Shown piece after piece: positions 18,091 through 27,002 of a DNA stretch of 64,000 nucleotides. The stretch is taken from NCBI RefSeq assembly GCF_000384115.1, contig NZ_KB913029.1, forward strand, positions 5,369,057 to 5,433,056. The letters run 5' to 3'. The notes beneath the pieces were generated by a model that saw only the letters and a list, made by a program, of their open reading frames with translations, was not told the DNA's origin and did not search any database. Position 1 is the stretch's first letter; every line of letters starts with the position of its first letter. Source of the stretch: Sporichthya polymorpha DSM 43042 (lineage in GTDB: Bacteria; Actinomycetota; Actinomycetes; Sporichthyales; Sporichthyaceae). Position numbers and translations under genes: made by a program.

Positions 18091-19362
18091 TCAGCCCGAG
18101 ATCGCGAAGGTCCGCGAGCCGCGGCGCCCCCGAATGCGCCACCGGTGCGGCAGCGCCGCGAGCCCGGAAGCCGTGGACGTGGCCGGCAGGACGTGCTGCT
18201 GCCACCCGCGGTTGAGCTCGCCGATCAGGCGGGTCGCGCGCCGGCGGCCCATCACCTCGACGGCCTGCCGGAAGTACGCACCGGACGCCTTGCCGAACCC
18301 GGGGACCCGGTATCTCGCCGCGAGACCGAGGTGGATCATCGCGTAGCCGTTGCCCCGGGCGGCCGCGTCCGCGAGCAGCTCCCGGGCGGCGCCGAAGTCC
18401 TGCGCGCTGCCCAGCCCGCGCAGGTGGACCAGGGCGAGCTCCACCATCGCCGCCTCGCGACCGTCGGCGACGCCCGAGACCAGCAACGCGATGCGCTCGG
18501 GGGTGTAGTCGGCCCGGGCGAGCATCTCCGGCCGGCCGGCACCCACGAGTCGCGGACGTTCCAGGTTCTTCTCGACGTACCGCGACCCCGTCTCCGGGTC
18601 GATCCGCGGCGCGGCTTCGAGCGTCCAGTCCAGGTCGTAGTCGTGCCGCCGGAGCTGGGCCTCGAACAGCGGCCGGTAGGTGTCGACGTCGCTCGGGGTG
18701 AACCAGTGCCGCCATCCGCCCGCGGTCTTGGCCCGCTCGTTGTGGGCGATGTGCTGCCCCACGCTGACCTCGGTGCGGACGGGCACCCCGAGCTGCCGAG
18801 CGAGATCCGCGACCTCGCCGGCGAGGAAGTCCTCGTACCGGATGCGGTGCAGGTCCGGGTACCGCTCGCACACGGCGTCCTCGTCGGCGAAGGCGCGCTC
18901 GAAGCGCTCCGCGAACGGGCGCCCGACGCCGTGCCGGCGGTACACGTCCTCGAGCTCGGCGAGCGGAACCGACCGGGGATCGGCCTCCTTCCGCCGCAGC
19001 GCCCCGCAGAACTCCGAGAGGAACTCCGGATTGCGCGCGGACCCGCCGAGCAGCGGACGGAAGAGCATCCAGCTGACGAGCATGTCCCGCGGGTCGCGGA
19101 CGATGTGGACGCGGTGGTCGAAGCCGGTCAGGTCGAGGCCGCGCTCGACCACGCGGCTCAGCAGCACCTTCGTCACGCGTCGCGGTGCCGAATGGGTCGT
19201 CAGGAAGTGGACCTGGCCCTGGTGGTTGGTCTCGTAGATGGCGAGCCAGTGCCCGGAGCTCCGGATGGCCGAGAACAGGGCGGAGGTACCGGACTTGGCG
19301 GCGCCCACCACGACCACGCTCAGGCCGGCCGACTGGCCGGTGTCCGCGGATCGGTTCGCCAT
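18091..19362 (-). CDS. Sulfotransferase with C-terminal Sel1-like repeats (copy A)
   Basis: 423 residues. The N-terminal sulfotransferase domain (about residues 15-285) has the PAPS 5'-phosphosulfate loop GAAKSGTSALF and the 3'-phosphate motif VRDPRDMLVSW, so transfer of sulfate from PAPS to a glycan or lipid hydroxyl or amine is the likely reaction. Residues of about 300-370 look like one to two Sel1/TPR-like repeats (AAMVELALVHLRGLG, AARELLADAAARGNGYAM), which normally mediate protein contacts. A basic C-terminal tail follows. It has no signal peptide, so the domain is cytoplasmic. A close paralog with the same fusion lies at 20465-21727. Confidence 0.85.
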   Translation of the reverse strand: MANRSADTGQSAGLSVVVVGAAKSGTSALFSAIRSSGHWLAIYETNHQGQVHFLTTHSAPRRVTKVLLSRVVERGLDLTGFDHRVHIVRDPRDMLVSWMLFRPLLGGSARNPEFLSEFCGALRRKEADPRSVPLAELEDVYRRHGVGRPFAERFERAFADEDAVCERYPDLHRIRYEDFLAGEVADLARQLGVPVRTEVSVGQHIAHNERAKTAGGWRHWFTPSDVDTYRPLFEAQLRRHDYDLDWTLEAAPRIDPETGSRYVEKNLERPRLVGAGRPEMLARADYTPERIALLVSGVADGREAAMVELALVHLRGLGSAQDFGAARELLADAAARGNGYAMIHLGLAARYRVPGFGKASGAYFRQAVEVMGRRRATRLIGELNRGWQQHVLPATSTASGLAALPHRWRIRGRRGSRTFAISG

Positions 19363-19465
19363 GTCACACGACCGTACGGACGTCGTGGGCGACTTCTGCC
19401 CAATTCAGGCGCCGCACGCGAACATCTCAGGACCTTGCCAGGAACGAACCGATAGCCTGCTGCGC

Positions 19466-20461
19466 GTGTCGAATGCGCGTGCCGAACGTCCTGTCCTGGT
19501 CATGGGGTGCCCGCGCTCCGGAACGACGCTGATGCGGCTGATGCTGCTCTCGCACCCGCGGATCGCCGTCCCGCCGGAGACGCGCTTCGTGCTCCGCAGC
19601 TACTACGAGCGCGAGCGCTTCGGCGACCTCACGCAGGAGGCGAACCGGCGCAAGCTCGCCGAGTTCATCACCGGCAAGCAGGGCCAGTTCGACCGCCTCG
19701 GCATCGACCGGAAGACCACGATCGAGGCCATCGTCGCCGCGCCGCCCACGATCGGGTCCGCGCTGTCCGCGACGTTCGAGCAGTACGCCGCGCGCTTCGA
19801 CAAGCCGCGCTGGGGCGACAAGTTCCCCACCTACATCGAGCACGTCGACGACCTGCTGCGGCTGTACCCGAACGCGCAGCTGGTCAACATGGTCCGCGAC
19901 GGCCGCGACGCCGCCGCGTCCCTGACCCGGCAGCGCTGGTCCAAGCGCGACACCCCCGAGGCGATCGCCCAGTGGAACCGCGCGATCGACTACGGCCGCC
20001 GCGCCGCGAAGCGCGTGCCGTCCGGGCAGTGGATGGAGATCCGCTACGAGGCCCTCGTCAGCGACCCCGAGCCCGTCCTCAAGGAGCTGTGCAACTTCCT
20101 CGGGGAGGACTTCGCGCCCGAGATGCTCACTCCCTCGGAGGTGGGCTCCGACGCCACCGTCGACGGGCGGCCGCTCGCGGGCAAGCTCGCCGGTGAGGTG
20201 ACGACGAGCAGCATCGGCCGCTGGCAGGAGCGCTTCCAGCCCTGGGAGGCCGAGCTGATGAACGCGATGTCGGGCCGCCGGCTGCGTTCTCTCGGCTACG
20301 AGGTGCCGAAGGGCGCCCGGCCGTCGCCGAAGGGCGTGCTCCGCACCATCCAGGCCGACGTCGAGCACCGCGCCCGGCGGCTCCGGCGGCAGCAGAAGGA
20401 CCTGCTCCGCCGTCGCCAGGAGGCCAAGGACGGCGTCTCGGTGGCGGCCGTCCAGGGCTGA
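19466..20461 (+). CDS. Sulfotransferase family protein (single domain)
   Basis: 331 residues from the GTG at 19466, which gives a normal N-terminus just before the PAPS loop VLVMGCPRSGTTLMRLML. The 3'-phosphate-binding region is VNMVRDGRDAAASL, and the acceptor side includes RWGDKFPTYIEHVDDLL. The C-terminus is strongly basic (RARRLRRQQKDLLRRRQ), which suggests contact with membrane or anionic polymer. It lies between the two Sel1-fused sulfotransferases and is divergent from copy A. The substrate is unknown. Confidence 0.85.
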   Translation: MSNARAERPVLVMGCPRSGTTLMRLMLLSHPRIAVPPETRFVLRSYYERERFGDLTQEANRRKLAEFITGKQGQFDRLGIDRKTTIEAIVAAPPTIGSALSATFEQYAARFDKPRWGDKFPTYIEHVDDLLRLYPNAQLVNMVRDGRDAAASLTRQRWSKRDTPEAIAQWNRAIDYGRRAAKRVPSGQWMEIRYEALVSDPEPVLKELCNFLGEDFAPEMLTPSEVGSDATVDGRPLAGKLAGEVTTSSIGRWQERFQPWEAELMNAMSGRRLRSLGYEVPKGARPSPKGVLRTIQADVEHRARRLRRQQKDLLRRRQEAKDGVSVAAVQG

Positions 20462-20464
20462 GGC

Positions 20465-21727
20465 TCAGCGCCCGACGCGCTCCTGCAGCTTCGACCGCAG
20501 CGCCTTGGCGCGGGCGAGCCCGTCCGCCAGCTGCAGCCGGATTCGCTCCGTCGGGACCGCGAACGGCCGCGCCTTGCCCGCGGCCGGGAGCACGTGCTGC
20601 CGCCAGGCCGGGTCGAGCGCGAGGATGATCTGGTCGGTCCGCTTGCGGCCGGCGACCGACGCGGCCTTCGAGAAGAACGGACCCGGGTCGGTCCCCCAGC
20701 CCGGGACGCGGTACCGGGCGCCGAGGCCCCGGTGGACCATCGCGTACGCGTTGCCGCGGGCCGCGGCGTCCTCGAGCAGTTCCTTCGCCGCGGCGAGGTC
20801 CTGCGGCTGGTGCACCCCACGGAGGTAGACCAGCGCGAGCTCGATCATCGCGGCCTCGCGGCCGTCCTGCACGCCGGAGCGGAGCACCGCGAAGCGCTCC
20901 TCGTCGTACTTCTCCGCCGGGAGGAACTGCTCGGGACCGTTGCCGATCAGCTGCGGCCGGTTCCGGTTGCGCTCCAGGTACTCCGACGACGTCGCGGGGT
21001 TGATCTGCGGGTCCGCGGCCAGCGTCCAGTCGAGGTCGTAGTCGTACTTGGCCAGCTGCGGCTCGAAGAGCTCGCGGTAGGTCTCGACGTCGCCCGGGGT
21101 GAACCAGTGGCGCCAGCCGCCGGCGGACTTGCTGCGCTCGTTGTAGCCGCTGTGCTCACCGAGGCGAACCTTCGTCGCGATCGGGATGCCGAGGTACTCG
21201 GAGACCGCGTCGACCTTGCCGTCGAGGAAGTCCTCGTAGCGCAGTACGTGCATGTCCGGGTACTGCGTCAGCACCTGCTTCTGGTCGAAGAAGCCGCGCT
21301 TGAGCCGACGCGAGAACGGCATGTCCATCGAACGGCGCAGATAGATGGCCTCCAGGTCGGCGATCGACACCGACGCCGGGTCGGCCTCCTTCTTCCGCAG
21401 CGCGGCGAGGAACTCGTTCCAGAAGTCGTCGTCACGCGCGCTGCCGTGCAGCAGCGGGCGGAACAGCATCCAGCTGATGAGCATGTCCCGCGGGTCACGG
21501 ACGAGGTAGACCTGCTTGTCGAACGCGGTCAGGTCCAGGTTCCGCTCGACGACCCGGCGCACGAGGATCTTCGTCATCCGCTGCGGTGCCGGATGGTTCG
21601 TCAGGAACGCGAGCTGACGCTCGTTGTTCATCTCGTAGATGGCCAGCCAGTCGCCCACGTTGCGGACGGCCGCGAACAGCGCCGACGTGCCCGACTTGGC
21701 GGCCCCGACGACCGCGATGCACGTCAT
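20465..21727 (-). CDS. Sulfotransferase with C-terminal Sel1-like repeats (copy B)
   Basis: 420 residues from the ATG at 21727. The ATG at 21776-21778 would add 17 residues, and neither start has a strong ribosome binding site. The architecture is the same as copy A: PAPS loop GAAKSGTSALF, 3'-phosphate motif VRDPRDMLISW, a shared NERSKSAGGWRHWFTPGDV block, then Sel1-like segments (AAMIELALVYLRG, AAKELLEDAAARGNAYAM). The two copies are clear paralogs of the same strand flanking a third sulfotransferase. It is divergent from the glycosyltransferase at 21789, with about 60 bp between the starts. Confidence 0.85.
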   Translation of the reverse strand: MTCIAVVGAAKSGTSALFAAVRNVGDWLAIYEMNNERQLAFLTNHPAPQRMTKILVRRVVERNLDLTAFDKQVYLVRDPRDMLISWMLFRPLLHGSARDDDFWNEFLAALRKKEADPASVSIADLEAIYLRRSMDMPFSRRLKRGFFDQKQVLTQYPDMHVLRYEDFLDGKVDAVSEYLGIPIATKVRLGEHSGYNERSKSAGGWRHWFTPGDVETYRELFEPQLAKYDYDLDWTLAADPQINPATSSEYLERNRNRPQLIGNGPEQFLPAEKYDEERFAVLRSGVQDGREAAMIELALVYLRGVHQPQDLAAAKELLEDAAARGNAYAMVHRGLGARYRVPGWGTDPGPFFSKAASVAGRKRTDQIILALDPAWRQHVLPAAGKARPFAVPTERIRLQLADGLARAKALRSKLQERVGR

Positions 21728-21788
21728 GCCCGAAATCCGATCCGTGTCCGAACGCCACCCCTCACGGGCACCGAGCATACTTGCGCCG

Positions 21789-23363
21789 GTGAACGCGCTC
21801 CGGGCTCTCGTCGGTCCCCTGCTGCGCGGGGCCCTGACGCGGCCCGCGCTGACCGCCCGGGTCGTCCGTGACCGCATCACCGAGGACCCCGCCCGCCTCC
21901 CCGGACTGAACCGGCTCCCCCGCACCGCGGCCGGGCAGACCCGCGACCGCGCCCGGGCACTCGCCCGGGCGGGTGAGCTCTCCGCGGCCGTCGCGCTGCT
22001 CCCGGCGGGCGACCGCCTCCGCCGGCGCTACGAGGGGGAACTGCGCGCCTACGGCAAGGACCCGGTGCCCTCCCGCGGCGGCGAGCGCGTGGTCGGGACG
22101 CCCGGCCGCGTGCTGCACCTCGTCACCAACGCGCTCCCCTACGCCCAGGCGGGCTACACACTGCGGACGCACCGCATCCTGCGCGCACAGCGGGCGGCCG
22201 GGCTGGACCCGGTCGCGGTCACCCAGTGGGGCTGGCCCGCCCGCGACGGCCACCCGGAGGCGGCGCCGGCGGAGACGATCGACGGGATCGTCTACCACCG
22301 CCTGATCCCCACCGGCCGGATCCCGGCCGAGGCCGACCGTCGCCTGCAGCGCGGCGCGGACGCCGCGACCGAGCTCGTGCGCACGCTGCGCCCGAGCGTC
22401 CTGCACGCCGCGACCGACCACCGCAACGGCACCGTCGCCCTGGCCGTCCGCGAGCGGACCGGGCTGCCGGTGCTCTACGAGATCCGCGGCTTCCTCGAGG
22501 AGTCCTGGGCCGCCGGGGCCGCGCTCGACCCGAACGCGGACCTCGAGGCGACGATGCCCGAACGCATGCGTCTGCACCGGGACCGCGACACCGCGATCAT
22601 GGCCGAGGCCGACCTGGTCGCGACGCTGTCGGAGACCATGCGCGCCGAGATCCTGAACCGCGGGATTCCGGCCGAGAAGATCGTGCTGACCCCGAACGCC
22701 GTCGACGCAGCACTTCTGACGCAGCATCACGACCGACCGGCCGCGCGCCGCGAGTGGGGCCTCGCCGACGACGAGTTCGTCGTCGGCACCGTGTCCAAGC
22801 TCGCCGCGTACGAGGGCTTCGACGTCCTGCTCCAGGCCGCCGCCCTGCTGCGGGACCGCGGGGCGAAGGTCCGGGTGCTCCTGGTCGGGGGCGGGCCGTT
22901 CCGGTCGACCCTCGACAAGCTCGCCGCCGAGCTCGGTCTGGGGCCGGAGCACCTGCTGATGCCCGGTCAGGTCGCCCCCGACGTGGCGCTGCGCGTGGTC
23001 GCCGCCCTGGACGTCTTCGTCTGCCCCCGTCTCGACCTGCGGGTGACCCGGCTGGTGACCCCGCTCAAACCGCTGGAGGCCATGGCCGCGGGCCGGCCGC
23101 TGGTCCTTTCGGATCTTCCTGCGCTCCGCGAGCTCGTCGACGAGCGCAGCGGCCCGACGCCCGGGCGAGTGGCGGCCGAGCTGGTCCGGCCGGGTGACGC
23201 GGAGTCCCTGGCCGCCGGTTTGGAGCGGTTGCGCACCGATTCCTCCCGGTGCGCGGAGTTGGCGGCGGCCGCGCGGGACGTCGTGGCCGAGCGGTTCACC
23301 TGGGACCGGCTGGCGGAGACGTATCGCGCCCTCTACGCCCGGCTGGGCACCCCGAACGCGTAA
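21789..23363 (+). CDS. GT4-type glycosyltransferase
   Basis: 524 residues from the GTG at 21789. An N-terminal extension of about 110 residues precedes the GT-B fold, which starts near RVLHLVTNALPYAQAGYTLR. Acceptor-side motifs include LYEIRGFLEESW, and the linker VLTPNAVDAALL precedes the C-terminal domain with VGTVSKLAAYEGFDVLLQA and the retaining-GT donor region PLKPLEAMAAGRPLVLSDL. It probably transfers a sugar from a nucleotide donor to the growing glycan at the cytoplasmic face. wecC follows 58 bp downstream. Confidence 0.9.
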   Translation: MNALRALVGPLLRGALTRPALTARVVRDRITEDPARLPGLNRLPRTAAGQTRDRARALARAGELSAAVALLPAGDRLRRRYEGELRAYGKDPVPSRGGERVVGTPGRVLHLVTNALPYAQAGYTLRTHRILRAQRAAGLDPVAVTQWGWPARDGHPEAAPAETIDGIVYHRLIPTGRIPAEADRRLQRGADAATELVRTLRPSVLHAATDHRNGTVALAVRERTGLPVLYEIRGFLEESWAAGAALDPNADLEATMPERMRLHRDRDTAIMAEADLVATLSETMRAEILNRGIPAEKIVLTPNAVDAALLTQHHDRPAARREWGLADDEFVVGTVSKLAAYEGFDVLLQAAALLRDRGAKVRVLLVGGGPFRSTLDKLAAELGLGPEHLLMPGQVAPDVALRVVAALDVFVCPRLDLRVTRLVTPLKPLEAMAAGRPLVLSDLPALRELVDERSGPTPGRVAAELVRPGDAESLAAGLERLRTDSSRCAELAAAARDVVAERFTWDRLAETYRALYARLGTPNA

Positions 23364-23421
23364 CCTGGGAAGTCGATCACCGGGGGAAAACTGGCCCCGG
23401 CACGGCGGACTGGATGGGGAC

Positions 23422-24687
23422 ATGAGCGGCTTTCAGTACGACCTCGGCGTCATCGGCCTCGGCTACGTAGGCCTGCCGCTCGTGGTCGAGGCGGTGGCCG
23501 CCGGCATGCGCGTCGCCGGGGTCGACGCCAGCGAGCGCAAGGTCACCGGGCTGCTGGCCGGGCAGTCCCACGTCGACGACATCAGCGACGAGCAGGTCGC
23601 GCACCTGATCGCCACCAACTTCTTCCCCACCACCGACTCCACCGTGGTCGGCGACTGCGAGACGGTCGTCATCTGCGTCCCGACGCCGCTGGACGACGAC
23701 CGCCGCCCCGACCTCGGCGCGGTCAACGCTGCGACCGCGGCCATCGCGGCCCACCTGAAGCCGGGTCAGCTCGTCGTGCTGGAGTCCACGACCTGGCCGG
23801 GCACCACGCGGGACGTCCTCCTGCCCGCGCTGGAGGCCGGCGGTCTCGAAGCGGGTTCGGACTTCTTCCTCGCGTTCTCGCCCGAGCGCATCGACCCGGG
23901 CAACCCGACCTTCGGCCTCCGCAACACCCCGAAGGTCGTCGGCGGTCACACGCTCGCGTGCCGGGACCGCGCCGTCGCGTTCTACGGGAAGATCGTCGAG
24001 ACCGTCGTGCCGGTGAAGGGCACCGCCGAGGCCGAGATGGCCAAGCTGCTCGAGAACACCTACCGGCACGTGAACATCGCGCTCGTCAACGAGATGGCGA
24101 TGTTCTGCAACGAGCTCGGCATCGACCTGTGGTCGGCGATCGACGCGGCCGCGACGAAGCCGTTCGGGTTCCAGGCGTTCCGCCCCGGCCCCGGCGTCGG
24201 CGGGCACTGCATCCCGATCGACCCGAACTACCTCTCGCACGCGGTTCGCAAGCTCGGCTACCCCTTCCACTTCGTGGAGCTGGCGCAGGAGGTCAACGAG
24301 CGCATGCCGGTGTACGTCGCCCAGCGCGCGACGCGGCTGCTCAACACCCAGCGCAAAGCGGTCAACGGCTCGAACATCCTGCTGCTGGGCGTGACCTACA
24401 AGCCCGACATCGCCGACGAGCGCGAGACCCCGGCGCTGCCGCTGGTCCGTCGCCTCCGGGCGCTCGGGGCCGAGGTCAGCTACTGCGACCCGCACGTCCC
24501 GTCGTGGAACGTCGACGGCACGCCGGTGCCGAAGGTCGACGACCTCGGCGACGGCGTCCGCCTCGCGGACCTGTCGATCCTGCTCGCGCCGCACCGCGCC
24601 TTCGACCTCGACGTGATCACCGGCGGGCAGCTCGTGCTGGACACCCGCGGCGTACTGACCGCGTCGTCCACGGTCGAGCGCCTCTGA
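23422..24687 (+). CDS. wecC: UDP-N-acetyl-D-mannosaminuronate dehydrogenase-type nucleotide sugar dehydrogenase
   Basis: NAD-dependent four-electron oxidation of a UDP-sugar to the uronate. 421 residues. Rossmann motif VIGLGYVGLPL (residues 9-19), SPERIDPGNP (typical of the UDP-ManNAc/UDP-GlcNAc branch rather than UDP-Glc dehydrogenase), the NTYRHVNIALVNE helix, and the catalytic Cys in GVGGHCIPIDP. The C-terminal domain has LGVTYKPDIADERETP. wecB nearby supports UDP-ManNAc as substrate, although UDP-GlcNAc (WbpA-like) remains possible. ATG at 23422. Confidence 0.88.
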   Translation: MSGFQYDLGVIGLGYVGLPLVVEAVAAGMRVAGVDASERKVTGLLAGQSHVDDISDEQVAHLIATNFFPTTDSTVVGDCETVVICVPTPLDDDRRPDLGAVNAATAAIAAHLKPGQLVVLESTTWPGTTRDVLLPALEAGGLEAGSDFFLAFSPERIDPGNPTFGLRNTPKVVGGHTLACRDRAVAFYGKIVETVVPVKGTAEAEMAKLLENTYRHVNIALVNEMAMFCNELGIDLWSAIDAAATKPFGFQAFRPGPGVGGHCIPIDPNYLSHAVRKLGYPFHFVELAQEVNERMPVYVAQRATRLLNTQRKAVNGSNILLLGVTYKPDIADERETPALPLVRRLRALGAEVSYCDPHVPSWNVDGTPVPKVDDLGDGVRLADLSILLAPHRAFDLDVITGGQLVLDTRGVLTASSTVERL

Positions 24688-24706
24688 CGCGGAGGCGCCC
24701 AAGGTC

Positions 24707-25795
24707 ATGCGCGTCCTCGTGATGACGGTCGTGCACCATCCGGAGGACGCCCGGATCCTGCACCGCGAGATCGCCTCGCTGACCGCGGCCGGGCACTCGG
24801 TCGTGTACGCGGCGCCGTTCTCGGCGCGCGGCGTGACGCCCCGGGACGGGCTGGAGGGCGTCGACCTGCCGCGCTCGGCCGGCCGCAACCGGCTCGGCGC
24901 GGTGAAGGCCGCCCGCGCCGCCTACCGGCGGCTGCGGGACGAGGTCGACATCACGGTCCTGCACGACCCCGAGCTGCTGCTCGCCGTCGCCGGCGCGCAC
25001 CGCGGGCGCCCGGTGGTGTGGGACGTGCACGAGGACACCGCCGCCGCGCTCGGCATGAAGGCCTGGCTCCCCCGGCCGGCGCGGGTGCCGCTCGCGGCCG
25101 CCGTCCGCCTCGCGGAGAGCGCCGCGGAGCGCTCGGTGCACCTGCTGCTCGCCGAGCACGGCTACGTCGGCCGGTTCCGCCGCCCCCACCCGGTGGTGCC
25201 GAACCAGACACTGGTGCCCGCGCAGGTCCCGCCCCCGGGCGCGGACCGGGCCGTGTACCTCGGCGCGATCACCCTCGAGCGCGGCGCGGCCGAGATGGTC
25301 GCCGTCGCCCGCCGCCTCGCGCCCGAGGGTGTGCGGGTCGAGCTGATCGGCGGCGCCGACGCGGCCGCGACGCCGCTGCTGGAGCAGGCCGTCGCCGACG
25401 GTGTCCTCGACTGGGCCGGGTTCCAGCCCAACGACACCGCACTCGCCCGACTGCCCGGCGCCCTGACCGGCCTGTCCCTGCTGACCGACCAGCCGAACTA
25501 CCGGCACTCGATGCCGACCAAGGTCATCGAGTACATGGCCCACGGGCTGCCGGTCGTCACCACCCCGAACCCGCCCGCGGCCGACCTCGTCACCCGGCAC
25601 GGCTGCGGGACGGTCGTCGGCTGGGACGACCCCGCCGCCGCGGCCGCCGCGGTGCTGCGGCTGCGGGACGACGCCGAGCGGCGGGTCGCCTACGGCCGCC
25701 GCGGTCACGAGGCCGCCCTCGCCGAGCACGACTGGCGGACCGCCGGCGAGAAGTTCGTCGCCCAGCTGGAGGCCTGGGCGCGGGCCGGGTCCTGA
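24707..25795 (+). CDS. GT4-type glycosyltransferase
   Basis: 362 residues. The GT-B N-terminus is MRVLVMTVVHHPEDARILHR, with VVWDVHEDTAAALG in the acceptor domain, VVPNQTLVPA at the domain linker, YLGAITLERGAAEMVAVARR at the start of the donor domain, and HSMPTKVIEYMAHGLPVVTT as the retaining-GT nucleotide-binding region. It follows wecC by 19 bp, so the two are likely co-transcribed and this enzyme is a candidate for transferring the uronate. It ends 15 bp before the convergent sulfotransferase. Confidence 0.9.
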   Translation: MRVLVMTVVHHPEDARILHREIASLTAAGHSVVYAAPFSARGVTPRDGLEGVDLPRSAGRNRLGAVKAARAAYRRLRDEVDITVLHDPELLLAVAGAHRGRPVVWDVHEDTAAALGMKAWLPRPARVPLAAAVRLAESAAERSVHLLLAEHGYVGRFRRPHPVVPNQTLVPAQVPPPGADRAVYLGAITLERGAAEMVAVARRLAPEGVRVELIGGADAAATPLLEQAVADGVLDWAGFQPNDTALARLPGALTGLSLLTDQPNYRHSMPTKVIEYMAHGLPVVTTPNPPAADLVTRHGCGTVVGWDDPAAAAAAVLRLRDDAERRVAYGRRGHEAALAEHDWRTAGEKFVAQLEAWARAGS

Positions 25796-25810
25796 CCGTT
25801 CTCGAAGCGC

Positions 25811-26530
25811 TCAGTCCAGGACGAGGTCGTCGGAGGAGCTCGGCTCCTCCGCCGGCAGGGCGGTGCCCCACGCCGCGAGAAACGCGTCCGCGGCGGCGTC
25901 CATGCGCGCGAGCGTTCCGGCGGTCTCGGCGCCGATGCGCTCGGCGTTCGCCTCGCCGACCTCGTCGAGGATCTCCTCCTTGCTCCGGGTCGCGCGGAAC
26001 AGGTTGTCGCCGCGGGTGCCGAGGAACTTGTTCATCGCCCCGAAGGACGGCCCGCCCTGGAGCAGGCGGTCGTAGCTGACGACCCCGATCCGGGGGTCGT
26101 TCGCGTCCAGGGCCGAGGAGTTGATGCGGTTCCACTCGTTCGCGAAGCGGGCGGCGTCGTTGCGGTCGGTCCAGCGCGCGCTGCGGGAGCGGAACACCGC
26201 CACCGGGTCGCGGTAGATCCACGCGACCTTGAGGTCGTAGTCCGCGAACGGGGCGAGAAACTCCGCCACCGGGGTCTTGAACACCGACTGGATCGGCTTG
26301 AGCAGCACCTTGTGCGGGGCGCAGGAGCGCAGGAAGCCGCGGATCTCCGGCTCCGGGCGCAGCTTCCACCGCGCGTACAGCTCACTGTTCGCCCGCTCGT
26401 TGAAGCCCATCACGTACGGGTCGAGCGAAAGGGACTGCCGCAGCGCGTTCGTCCCCGAGCGCTGCGAGCCGAGCACGAAGATCAGCGCCGGGCGCCGCCC
26501 GGGGCGGAGCTTCGAGATCACGCCGCTCAC
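25811..26530 (-). CDS. Small sulfotransferase-like protein
   Basis: 239 residues, GTG start at 26530 overlapping the SMI1/KNR4 stop (GTGA). The PAPS-loop-like motif VLGSQRSGTNALRQSL lies at about residues 19-34 and the 3'-phosphate-like motif WIYRDPVAVFRSR at about residue 105. Basic and aromatic residues (KPIQSVFKTP) occupy the expected catalytic area. The protein is shorter than usual and divergent from the other three. Because it is coupled to SMI1/KNR4 and rdgB rather than to the glycosyltransferases, its role may be separate from the glycan locus. Confidence 0.78.
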   Translation of the reverse strand: MSGVISKLRPGRRPALIFVLGSQRSGTNALRQSLSLDPYVMGFNERANSELYARWKLRPEPEIRGFLRSCAPHKVLLKPIQSVFKTPVAEFLAPFADYDLKVAWIYRDPVAVFRSRSARWTDRNDAARFANEWNRINSSALDANDPRIGVVSYDRLLQGGPSFGAMNKFLGTRGDNLFRATRSKEEILDEVGEANAERIGAETAGTLARMDAAADAFLAAWGTALPAEEPSSSDDLVLD

Positions 26531-26991
26531 CCTAACGAGCGGTCCTCGTCCGGCAGGTCTCCGCGGTACCAGTCGTCGAGCAGGCTCTGCAGGTCCGAGG
26601 CGATCCAGACCGCCTCGCGCAGGTCGGGCTGCCAGAGGTACACGTCGGGCTCGGTGACCTCGTCACCCTCGAGCTCGTAGGCGAGCAGACGGCCGTCCCC
26701 TGCGTCGCCGAAGAACAGCAGGTCGTCGTCGGCGCCGTCGGGCAGCGCGGGGGTCGACCCCGCGGTGCGGAGCAGGACGTTCTCCTCGGCGATCCGCTCG
26801 GCCGGCCACACGGGCTCCCCACGACCGATGCCGACCACGCCGTCGGACTCCAGCAGCAGCGTGCGCAGGGCGTCGGGCAGGATCAGGCCGAGCCGGTCCT
26901 CGGCGTCGGCAAGGACGTCCGGATCCACCGGCTCGGTGAGCGCGATCGTGCCCTCAAGGGTGTCGAGGCCACGTAGCCATGCGGTCCACAT
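26527..26991 (-). CDS. SMI1/KNR4 (SUKH) family protein
   Basis: 154 residues. The SUKH pattern is visible in a WxxxL start, LADAEDRLGLILPDALRTLL, LESDGVVG, LLFFGDAGDGRLLAY and VYLWQPD. Members include immunity proteins against nuclease toxins and also general intracellular proteins. No toxin gene is adjacent. The stop overlaps the sulfotransferase start by 4 bp, and the gene lies 11 bp after rdgB on the same strand, so rph-rdgB-SUKH-sulfotransferase looks like one operon. Confidence 0.82.
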   Translation of the reverse strand: MWTAWLRGLDTLEGTIALTEPVDPDVLADAEDRLGLILPDALRTLLLESDGVVGIGRGEPVWPAERIAEENVLLRTAGSTPALPDGADDDLLFFGDAGDGRLLAYELEGDEVTEPDVYLWQPDLREAVWIASDLQSLLDDWYRGDLPDEDRSLG

Positions 26992-27002
26992 CGCGGTTCA
27001 AT

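Noticed and set aside
12438-26530. tRNA-Leu followed by the glycan locus as an integrated genomic island
   Set aside because: No integrase, no direct repeat of the tRNA 3' end that I could find downstream, and base composition looks like the surroundings.
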